From assembly GCA_002794785.1 (NCBI GenBank), contig NBBA01000002.1, positions 372,001 through 436,000 of the forward strand: a stretch of DNA of 64,000 nt, written 5' to 3'. Source of the DNA: Coniferiporia sulphurascens. Its lineage: Eukaryota; Basidiomycota; Agaricomycetes; Hymenochaetales; Hymenochaetaceae. The notes below the pieces were generated by a model. The model ran no database searches, had not been told where the DNA came from, and worked only from the letters and a program-made list of their open reading frames with translations. The position numbers and the translations under genes are program-made. Below, one piece after another: positions 45,901 through 54,380 of the stretch (positions within the stretch are counted from its first letter, which is position 1; each line of letters starts with the position of its first letter).

Positions 45901-46877
45901 TTCCACCAATAGGAGTAGGTGAAAGGGGAGGGGGATGTGTGGGCCATAACGGAGGACATGGCGGACGAAAGGGCGGAGAGGAGGTGGACGGCGAAGGCGG
46001 TGGTGGCGTCAGTGGAGGGAAGGGGGTCGTCAGGGAGAGGACCGAGGTGGTCGAGGAACGCAGTGGTCCAGTCGGTAGTGTGGGAGGAGTCAAACCGAAA
46101 TTTTGGGTGGGGGTTGGGTGGGATGAGAGCAGGGCCAGTGTGGGAGATGGAGAAGGAGATGGGGATGTGGTAGGATGCGATGGCGGGGTCATCCAGCACA
46201 AGCCAGTGGGTAAACCGGCCGCTGGCAAGGGCCTCATGGGACAGAAGGGTGAGGTCAATGGTGGAGTCGACACGGTTGGCATGGCCTCAGTGGGTCGATT
46301 GGGAGGTGTCATTGAAAAGAAAGAGAGGGGCCATGTCCATCCAATCAAGGAAGGCTTCGGCAGCAGGCAAAGAGTGGGGGGAAGAAGTGTAGGACCAAGT
46401 AGGGTGGTGGAGGTTGAAATCGCCAGCGATGACTGTGGGGATCGTGTGCTCGAGGGGGGTGTCAGCGAGACGGCGGCAGGTGTCGGATTGCATGCCAGGG
46501 CCGTAGTTGTAGGCGTTAACCAGGTGGAAGTGGAAATCATGGAACCAGACATCCATGGCAAGGATATCCTTATGGAGGTAGATGTCGGGGCGGGGTTGGG
46601 TGCATAAGCCGGGGAAGGAGTGGCGAACGTAAATGGCGACATGGGGCTTGATGGGGGAATTGAGGTCAGCGACAGGGAGGTAACACATCCACGAGGGGTG
46701 TTTAGGAGGGTTAATGATGGGGGTGCCGTCGGGATTGTCGTCCGATCGGCGGAGGCCAGAGAAGCCCAGGAAAGGTTCCTGGATAAGGATGATATGGCAT
46801 GAGGGGTCATTGAGGATGCGCATAATGCGATCCCCACTCTTGGCAATGTTGAGCTGCAGGATAGAAAGGCTCTGCAT
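42943..46877 (-). pseudogene. LINE-B ORF2: APE endonuclease, reverse transcriptase, RNase H (inactivated)
   Basis: ATG 46877. Endonuclease: LQLNIAKSGD, ILIQEPF, VIAGDFNLHHPTW; the SDH box reads SYH. TGA at 46287-46289 and TGA at 45135-45137 interrupt the frame; both fit C-to-T change in a CGA Arg codon. Reverse transcriptase: FRPIALLKCLGKILEK, GLALDIKGYFDHVNH, VGIPQGSPVLPIL, AYVDDEF. A frameshift at the G8 run (+ strand about 43972-43979) separates RT from RNase H, which continues in another frame: YTNGSH (catalytic Asp to Asn), FDAEMFVLAKAF, ISDCSPTL, WCPGHLGIPGNKFVDKL, then a Cys/His cluster and stop at 42943. Confidence 0.9.
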
Positions 46878-46879
46878 TA
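46875..46879 (-). promoter_or_regulatory. ORF1/ORF2 junction TAATG
   Basis: The TAA stop of ORF1 and the ATG of ORF2 share one base (TAATG on the minus strand). This is the classic layout for termination-reinitiation between LINE ORFs, allowing ORF2 translation from the same RNA. Confidence 0.85.
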
Positions 46880-49249
46880 ATATTCAGCCATGGGTTGGTC
46901 GACGGGGGGGTTGGAGGGGACAGGGGAAAGGTGGGCAGAGGGAGGGCGGGGTAGATTGGTTGGGGCCCCCAGAGGGGATCCGAGCTGGACCAGGTGGACG
47001 GGATTATGGCGGAAGTAGCAGCCGCAGCAGGGGCAATCCAAGGAGTTGGAGGCATGGGCGCCGTTGCAATTGACACAGTGGAAGTGGTTGCAGGCCTGGT
47101 CAGCAGGGCAGTTGGTATTGGTGCATGAGGTGCAGTAGAAATGGTGGTGGAGGGTGGCATGTTGCCACAATGAACAAACACAACACATAGGCCGTTCGAG
47201 GCAGGCAGCGGTGAGGTGGCCGAATTTCCAGCACTTAGTGCACTGGGAGAATCGCGGAAGGTCCTGGAAAGGGGTTGGGAGAGATGACTGCCCAAAGATG
47301 AAAAGGGGGCGGGCGCAAAAGAGTTGGAGGAGAGATCCATCAGGATCCTCGAATGAAAAAGTGATGGAGCTGCAGAGAGACTCAATGGTCTCAGGTCGTC
47401 GTAGCCATTGGGGAGGGTGAGTGAGGCGGAGGGTGTTGAAGTGAGGGTTGACAGAAAGTCCCTCAAGGAGTTGGGCGTCAGTGAAGAGGGGGCCAGTAGG
47501 GAGATCACGGGTGATGACTCGGCCCAGGATGACCTTAGCCCACTTGACATCCTGGGAGATCGAGAGGGGGTGGTTGGGCGGGACATGGAAGGCGGCACGA
47601 AGGAGGGGGCGGATAGTGTCGATGGACCAAACAGCGATAGTGGTAGGAAAGGAGAGGATGCAGTTGCTGGAGTTGTTCCATTCAGCCCCAACCAGGCGGA
47701 TATGCTGAGCAGTGGGGATGGCGAGGAGACTGCAGTGGATTTGGTCAAGGAGAACCTTGGAGGAGGGGCGGGTGTCGGAGGGGAGCGGCTGATCATAGAA
47801 GCAGGCGACGAACCGAGTGAAGTTGACCCAGGAGAGCGCAGCCGTAGTACGTACAGTCGCAGGCGGTGGTGGGGGGCCTGGAGCCATGACAGGGGTGGGG
47901 AGGGTGTGGGAGGCGGGAGCGGGGGGAGCGGCGTTACCGGGGGGGGCAGCCCCGGGGGGAGAGGGTCCCACTTGCGGTGGGGGAAGGGCCATGCCAGAAG
48001 GAGGCCCGGGAGCCATGGGACCGGTAGAGGGGACAGAGGTGTTAGGGGCAGGAGCAGTGGGGGGGGCCGGGGCCCTGCGGGCCCCATTGCGAGGGCAGCG
48101 GGCGGGGCGAGTAACGAAAGGGGGGGGGCAGCAGAATTGATCCATGGGGAGGGCGACAGGGGCCGCAATGGTGGCATCAGGGAGGGCAGCGGTGGGCGGG
48201 GCATGGTCAGGTGGAGGGGGGCTTCGGAGACCAATGGGTCCACAGAAGGCCATGTGGAAGGGTTCGTGGGGGGCGGGGGTGTGGAATGGGCGGGCGGGGG
48301 GGGCGACAAAGTGAGCAGGGGCGGGGGTGTCCATGAAGACGAGTTCCTCCAAACGCTGAATGCGGTTGGTGAGGATAGATTCGAGGTGCACAGCATGGTC
48401 ACGCGCTTGTTGGGCCATGTTATCCTCAAAGGTCTGGAGCAGGGCGCGAACCTGGCACAGCTCCGCTTCCAAGGCGGATGGGCCGGTGGGAAGAATGAGG
48501 GGGATGTCGTGATTGGGGGGGGATGGCGGGGGAGGGTGATGGGGAATGGGGGTAGGTGGGTGGTAAGGGTCCCGGGGGTCAGGGGGCGCAAAGTGGTTGA
48601 GGTAGCTGAACATGTTGGTGGGGTCTAAGGATCCCATGAGGTTGTAAAGTGACTGGACCAGGCCCAGGCGAGCTTCGGCGGGTGGGAGTTCCATGTTGGA
48701 AGGGATGGCATTGTGAAGGGTGATGATAAGGTTGCGGGTGTGACCGGCCCAATCAGAGGAGCTGGCAGGAGCCAGGGTGCCCTGAGTGGCATCTTGAAAC
48801 ATTTGATGGAGGGTGTGGGCTTGGGAGTGGGCATGGAAAGGGGTGTGGGTGGGGGCAGGTGGGGCAGTGAGGGTGTAGGCAGATTGAATGTCAAAGGTGA
48901 GCTGGTCATCAGCAGCCTCATCACTGTTGTAGGGGTCATCACGGTTGTCTTCGTAAAAAGAGGGGACCGGCGAGGGCTGTGGGTGTGGAGGGGTGGGTGA
49001 GATGGGGGAGTGTGGGTGGGCGGAGCTGTGGGAGGAAGAGGAGTGGGGATGAACAGGGCGGCGGGGTGTCTCAAAGTCCATAGAGTGGGGGGAGATGGAG
49101 CCGGGAAGGTCAGTAGGGTACAAATTGGTAGGAAATACAGTAGTAGTAAGGGGAGCCTGGGCAGAAGTAGGACGCAAACAGGGGGGTGATTGAGAAAGGG
49201 GGGTAGGACCAAACTGGGTAAAAGTGGGGGTGCCGGGAGGGAGAGCCAT
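46877..49249 (-). CDS. LINE-B ORF1: Gag-like nucleic-acid-binding protein with zinc knuckles
   Basis: First ATG at 49249 (about 790 codons) to TAA at 46877. The N-terminal half is Pro-rich and low complexity. A folded region follows (VNFTRFVACFYDQPLPSDTR ... WAKVILGRVITRDLPTGPLF ... SITFSFEDPDGSLLQLF). The C-terminus has a CCHC knuckle CTKCWKFGHLTAAC plus further Cys/His clusters (CCVC, CTSC, CNHFHCVNC, CPCCGC). By analogy with other LINE ORF1 proteins it coats the element RNA. It is uninterrupted. Confidence 0.9.
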   Translation of the reverse strand: MALPPGTPTFTQFGPTPLSQSPPCLRPTSAQAPLTTTVFPTNLYPTDLPGSISPHSMDFETPRRPVHPHSSSSHSSAHPHSPISPTPPHPQPSPVPSFYEDNRDDPYNSDEAADDQLTFDIQSAYTLTAPPAPTHTPFHAHSQAHTLHQMFQDATQGTLAPASSSDWAGHTRNLIITLHNAIPSNMELPPAEARLGLVQSLYNLMGSLDPTNMFSYLNHFAPPDPRDPYHPPTPIPHHPPPPSPPNHDIPLILPTGPSALEAELCQVRALLQTFEDNMAQQARDHAVHLESILTNRIQRLEELVFMDTPAPAHFVAPPARPFHTPAPHEPFHMAFCGPIGLRSPPPPDHAPPTAALPDATIAAPVALPMDQFCCPPPFVTRPARCPRNGARRAPAPPTAPAPNTSVPSTGPMAPGPPSGMALPPPQVGPSPPGAAPPGNAAPPAPASHTLPTPVMAPGPPPPPATVRTTAALSWVNFTRFVACFYDQPLPSDTRPSSKVLLDQIHCSLLAIPTAQHIRLVGAEWNNSSNCILSFPTTIAVWSIDTIRPLLRAAFHVPPNHPLSISQDVKWAKVILGRVITRDLPTGPLFTDAQLLEGLSVNPHFNTLRLTHPPQWLRRPETIESLCSSITFSFEDPDGSLLQLFCARPLFIFGQSSLPTPFQDLPRFSQCTKCWKFGHLTAACLERPMCCVCSLWQHATLHHHFYCTSCTNTNCPADQACNHFHCVNCNGAHASNSLDCPCCGCYFRHNPVHLVQLGSPLGAPTNLPRPPSAHLSPVPSNPPVDQPMAEY

Positions 49250-49472
49250 TGGGGGAGAAAGGAGGGTAAAGGGGAGAGGTAGAGGGGACAAGGAAGTGGA
49301 TGAGGGGAAAAGATGAAAAGTGTAGCTGAGACACTGTGTAGATGCAAGAGGGGGGGAATACTAGGTGGAGCAAGGGCTCACAGCAACTAGAGGCTCTGGC
49401 AAGAGGGTAGGGGAAACTTTGGGTGGAGTGGTGGTGGTAAGAGGGAAAGGATGCGCGTGTCGTGACTAAGTC

Positions 49473-50149
49473 CTTGTTACATCGATTTCCGTAAATCTTT
49501 ATGAATACATACATTTTAGATTGATCATTCAGACAGAATGTGTAATGACCTCGGATGGCCTCCGAGTCAGGCTGAAATCTAGCGACTTGGACGGGACCAG
49601 CTTGAAGGGATTAAGGACGTCTACAGAGTGAGTAATAATACCGAATACAGATGATAGCATGATACTGCGGCTCCGATGTACATGTACCGAATTATTTTCT
49701 AAGTATGGTCAAACTTCTCGTACAGTATAGGGTCGGTGGAAGGGTCAGTCTATGCGATATAGAAAACAGAGAAACTAGACTTTATTACATGATTAGGAAT
49801 AAGTCCGTAAAATAAAGTAAAATAACTAAGAATGGGCATAGTATCCCTGATAATGGCAGGTCTTAGAATGAAACTGAGTAGATTACTTGGAAAATAATAT
49901 ATTTGGATGGCTTTCGTGCCGGGGGTATTTTTTGTCATGTTCTAAAAAAAATGTAAGGAAATGCAGTTAGCCGACGGCTAATCGACCTCAGATATCCTGT
50001 AAATTCCCCGTTTTGGCTGTGCATTATCTTATAGGGAATTCCTAGGGGTTATGCATTGGGGAGAGGATACCATACGGGAAGTTTAATTGTAACTAATTTC
50101 ATTCCGTATCCACAATTTGACGCCTGCATAATGTAAAAGGCGTTCTACT
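49473..50149. other. Intergenic, no recognisable gene
   Basis: AT-rich between the LINE-B 5' end and the helical-domain paralogue; short frames only. Confidence 0.45.
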
Positions 50150-50396
50150 CTATTCACTGACGCCCGTATTATGAATCGGGTCACAAGTCTTATCGATTGC
50201 GCGTTCAGAAACATGCAACGACGATGACCGCAGCGTCACGTACGCAGTCGCTGGGATGGCATCAACACCGTCGACAGCGAAAGCTCGACCCCGCGCACAA
50301 ACGCCAGCGTTAGCGGGTTTCATGTTCCTATTGATAATCCCGGGGGTGGAACATTTCTGTCTGAGTGCCTTCAGCATATGCCCAGCTCTTGCTCGT
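50150..50396 (-). pseudogene. Possible degenerate kinase catalytic-loop fragment
   Basis: The minus frame reads GIINRNMKPANAGV followed by FAVDGVDAI. The spacing recalls HRDxKPxN ... DFG, but with Asn in place of both His and Asp. It lies just past the truncated helical-domain paralogue, where a kinase domain would be expected. Only weak pattern support. Confidence 0.35.
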
Positions 50397-51496
50397 CTAT
50401 AGCCGTGATATTCGGAAGCAAAGAGGAAGCCATAAGGACCCATAGAAGCCATGTTTATCGACATTCACGACGCTGATCGTCAGCCGTACGATCGTCAGCA
50501 AACAATCTGCTTCCGCCCAGTTTCTTGATCCTCCACGAGGTACAACGATGCAGTTGGAGTAATGTGGTATTGTCAAGCGTCGTTCGATGTCTTCTTTCGG
50601 TTCGAGGGAATCATGCCTTATGGAATAGTCGAGCATACCAGAAAGGGCCATTTTTTCATCAAGCATGCAAGGTTTAAAGTATTTGTACTTGCACACTTCG
50701 CCATCTTCCGTCAGTTCGATCTGGTTTATCGGTATTTGATCCTGCATGCGCTTTTTCGCCTCAAATATAAAGCGCATGACCGTCGTGGTTCCCGTTACGG
50801 TCTCAATCGGAAGGCTTTCAAGAATGCCGGCGTAATGACCGAGTGATGCCGCTGCAGCGCATTTTTCAAAAAGCTTTTCTTCAATTTCGTGGATGAGCAA
50901 AAGATGAGCTTAATACGTGTTTTCCCGTATACAACGAAACGAGTCCTGCCACTGATTGACAAGCTCTGTACATAGTACATTAGTATCCTGAGTTCACGGA
51001 CCAAGGTACTTGGTAAGCTCACTCTCCCTTGATTCTGTAAGCGATGGTCCCGTAAATGTATCCTGTCTATGGGCTTCCGAAGTTGCAAAATAGCCTGATT
51101 AGCCAGTGATCCTACGCCTTCATCATCGAGATCTGCCGTTTCGACATCTTTGTCGTTCGACTTAGAGAGATTTCCCGCGTCCTCGCTTGTGCCAGGTGTC
51201 GTTAGGGAAAGGCGGCGGCACCACTCCTTTATCTCTTCACGGGCCTTCTCTGCTGTGGCTACGTAATCATCGAGGTCGTTCTGCAGGCCTTTCCGCAACT
51301 GGAGGTCTGTCAATGATTCTAAAATTTTCCCTGCAAGTTGTTGCCAAAATGCTATGTCCGACTCTGCCCTTTGGAGTTCTAGCCGATACCTATCTGTTCT
51401 GACGCGAGCTATAGAAAATGTCCTGACTTTTTTGACAAGGAATATTCCATATTTAAACAGAGGCTCAAATCCCAAGACCGTGCTGACAGTTGCCAT
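50397..51496 (-). pseudogene. Truncated paralogue of the helical-domain/pseudokinase gene
   Basis: ATG 51496. The N-terminus (MATVSTVLGFEPLFKYG ... REEIKEWCRRL) parallels the gene at 22104 (MATV ... WCRRL) in length and position. After an intron near 50880-50940 the middle region is alignable: TTTVMRFIFEAKKRMQDQ against NNVLRFIAQAKHREHQQ, and HYSNCIVVPRGG against AYRNCMVIQRGG. The match ends near 50510 and the recognisable kinase C-lobe is missing. It is either a decayed copy or a short form carrying only the helical effector-like part. Family-A LTR copy 5 lies 476 bp upstream of its start. Confidence 0.6.
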
Positions 51497-51971
51497 GGTT
51501 AAAGGCTATAGGTCCGTCAATAATTAATTGCTAGAAGATCAAAGCTGTGCGTACCCGTAACAGGCCCTCTGCTCGTTCCAGTGGTCACAGAAGTGCGCTA
51601 TGAGGCCTGGGATTACGAAGGCTTACTGGCTTACAGTGGCGAGGAGCCCTCAGGGCAGACTGACACTGACCTTCTGTCACTGGCACGGAGGTGAAATGGT
51701 AGCAGTAGATAATGTGAAAAGTGGCTGAATCTATGATTACACCACACACAACCAACCTTTAGCACGTCGTGCCGGCTGTTGAGCGTCCGGTTTAAGAAAT
51801 ACATTCGCACGAGAGCTCCCGGGCCGGAGGTCATAGGTTTGCCCGAGTCTTTGGGTCAACCACTGAAAGACTGTGAAAGTGGTTGTTGGAGCGAAACAAG
51901 CAAGCAACCTTTTCCGAGACTTTGGCACAGTCATTATTACTTGGCTTGCATGACTGAAGGTCATCAGTGCA

Positions 51972-52227
51972 TATTAAATAAATATAACGAACGAACTAAA
52001 TATAAAGGTGGTCATATGAACAACCATCTTACTAAGTGAACGATAACGCAAAGATAACACCATATGATAGGAGCTATGATAGTTATAGTATACGTAGCCC
52101 ACAGTAGATGTATATAAGGAGAGCTGGTCTCTACCATGAAATACATCGGTTTACACTGATAACCCACTTCGCCTGTCCTTCTACCACTGCACCTCATCGT
52201 CTACCACAACGTGCATAGATTTTAAGA
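51972..52227 (+). mobile_element. Solo LTR-like element, family A, copy 5
   Basis: 256 bp, more diverged than the other copies (small deletions near 52006 and 52075). Flanks GTGCA (51967-51971) and GTGCG (52228-52232) match 4 of 5, so this is an older insertion. Confidence 0.8.
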
Positions 52228-52232
52228 GTGCG

Positions 52233-52991
52233 CCAGCTTTCTAAGGGTCCATCATTTAACACAGTAATAACTTAATGGGTCCGTTGCGAGGGAGACGATG
52301 TTTAGTCTTGGAACCAGGTGTTATCAAAGCTCGAGAAAGTCGTGGTACATAACAAACGCCTCCAAAATGTAAACTGGGAATGATGATGTGAGCAAATAAG
52401 ATAATGAAAAGAAATGAGGAGTAAGTGCAAACATAACTGCTGGATGGAATATGTTGAAAATAAATGCCCATGATAACTTGATTGAATGAACACCATACGC
52501 TAGAACTACAGACATAGAAGACGTGTGGGGATTACCGGAAACTCCTCTGAGGTCCTATTGGAGGGAGGGAAAACTGTTGAGAGTGACACCAAACAAGGTA
52601 CCGCACGGACGAGGTACTGTCGATTGATTATAATGTCTCTCATTTGCATCCATAACTGACCTTCGCAAGTCTGCGATTATCAGGGGCGTGCCAAATAAGA
52701 GCTTTGCATTTTCCAGGTTTATAGATCGAAGCTCCAATTAACTAATCGGGCACACAGAACCCCTTGTGTAGCACACCAAACAGTACACAAATATATTCGT
52801 AGAAAAAAACGGCCGCATACATTCGCCTCCAGAATCCACACTGTTGTTATATCTCCCGCATCACTAAAAACTAACCCAATCAACTTATTGCATCGGTATG
52901 ATAACGTGTCCCTTAAGAAACGATAGGGCTATCTCTGTGTACGGCTCGAGCTGAGGCTTTCTCAAACAAAGAAGGCTAGGTTCAGATAATA
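52233..52991. other. 3' flank of degenerate kinase 2
   Basis: Holds the minus-strand small frame 52256-52471 resembling 27309-27539. The nucleotide string CGCCTCCAAAAT is shared with 27356 and nearly with 52827. No other gene seen. Confidence 0.35.
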
Positions 52992-54380
52992 TCACAGGAC
53001 CTTATGGAGAAAAATCGTAAGCTTGCTGTTTAGAAATGTCAAAAACTTTGATAGAAACCTTTCGCCAACGTCAACCAAGCGCAATGAACGACGCGAGTCG
53101 ATTCCCTTGGCAGCGAGTTCAAATTGCTCTAAAGCAAGTTTGGCAGTCAAACGGCTCGTCTGATCTTCCTGCATCATGGCCTGGAGGAGGGGCAGCAAGA
53201 ATTGCATGTTATTGTATTTCTAGAAGGAAGATGAAATCAAATATCTTTGGGTAGAAATTCAAATGGAGCTTACATCAACGAAGGTCGCCTTTATGGTCTC
53301 GCCCAATGCGCAAACATCCGCGGCAAACGCATCTTCCTGCTTTACGGAAAGCGGCTCAGCCCCAATTCCACCAGACGACCCTTGCTGAATAGCGAGCCGA
53401 CCCTTCTTCGCATGTCCATCGACAAAGTATGTCGAGTGGCTATAGTCCACAAAGAAGTATTTGACGTGTTGAACATCACTCCGTCGGACGTGACGAGCAT
53501 TTCCATTACCGGAAACAGTAAGGTCTTGGTGAGATGGATGAAAGCCATCTGGATACGTGGGTGTTCCGTCCATCATAATATTTGAACCTGTGCAATCCCT
53601 GGATTTGGATTATAGTCAACAAATAAGTCTTAACTATATCTCCAGATCTCTTACCCATGCGCTATGCCATGTTGGTGCATGAATGTCAAACCCTTATAGA
53701 ATAGCGTAAGTATTCGTTCCAAATTCAACAGTAAAAGCAGCGGCGCTCACCTCCAAGACCTGGCGTACGAAAGAAAGCACTTCGGGGACAGAGTAAAACT
53801 CCGGGTTATCAAATTTCCGAAGCAGCGGCATGACTATGTAGTCGACCCTATTGTCCTTCAAGTCAGAAAAAGAGTCCAGGATTGGTACAGCATGGTTCAA
53901 AGGGTTTTCGAGGAGCTCTGGACTGGATAGCATCTTCGCGATGTCAATTTCCGGATTACCGCGTGCTATTTTTTTGATGGCAACGGTAATCGAGTCCTTA
54001 AGTCGGCATGCATCCATGACCTTTTCTACCTTCATTAGAATAAATGGGTAAGTATAACGGTTGATAAAGAGTTAGTGAACACGTACCTCGTGCGCAAAGT
54101 CGTCCTCATATATATGACCAAGCGCGCGTTTATCGTCTCCGAATGAAGATGGTTTCCAGCCCGGACGGAAGCGCGGTCGAAGTCTGTATCCGTTAGCTTT
54201 GATTGAGGCGGCGTGGTCCCTCCACCAAATCTCGTGGTCAAACATCTGGTAGTTGCCTTGGGCATCCAACCTCGCGAAAAGCGCCTTTGCGATGTTGGTG
54301 GTATCCGAGTCGCTCGGCTGGACATATTCGCGTACTTTATTGAAGATTGATCCAAGATTGGAGCCTTCGTTTGTGCTCAT
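52992..54380 (-). CDS. Fungal kinase-like protein with degenerate catalytic motifs (2)
   Basis: ATG 54380 to stop 52992, about five exons. Exon 1 ends at 54087 (GTACGT donor), exon 2 is 54029-53751, exon 3 is 53692-53655, then two more. Landmarks: WWRDHAASIKANGYRLRPRFRPGWKPSSFG; VAIKKIARG (lysine); IVMPLLRKFDNPEFYSV; HQHGIAHG joined to DCTGSNIMMD (HRD reads HGD, Asp and Asn kept); VDYSHSTYF at the DFG position; EDAFAADVCALGETI; and a C-terminal LTAKLALEQFE. A TATA-like TTAAATAC is about 90 bp upstream. Paralogue of 27634-29009. The altered DFG again argues for weak or absent catalysis. Confidence 0.78.

Larger units (their letters stand above)
42744..49459 (-). mobile_element. LINE-B copy 1, full-length non-LTR retrotransposon (Tad1/I-like)
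   Basis: About 6.7 kb on the minus strand, from a 5' UTR (49459-49250) through ORF1 and ORF2 to a poly(A) tail seen as T18 at 42744-42761. The exact 13-bp target duplication TCGTGACTAAGTC flanks it (49460-49472 and 42731-42743). The sense strand is strongly C-rich and G-poor. Full length, but ORF2 carries two in-frame TGA codons and a frameshift, so this copy is inactive while its structure is nearly complete. Inserted directly downstream of the NACHT gene. Confidence 0.95.

Noticed and set aside
45867..46607. Plus-strand Gly/Val-rich frame
   Set aside because: Antisense shadow of LINE-B ORF2.
45002..46846. Minus-strand frame of 614 codons in LINE-B
   Set aside because: Shadow of ORF2 in a neighbouring frame; low complexity, no motif, while the true frame carries endonuclease and RT motifs.
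46807..48591. Long minus-strand frame of 594 codons in LINE-B
   Set aside because: Out-of-frame shadow of ORF1; Pro/Ser-rich and stop-free only because the sense strand is extremely C-rich.
47408..48628. Plus-strand frame of 406 codons, Gly-rich
   Set aside because: Antisense of LINE-B ORF1; composition explained by G-richness, no domain.
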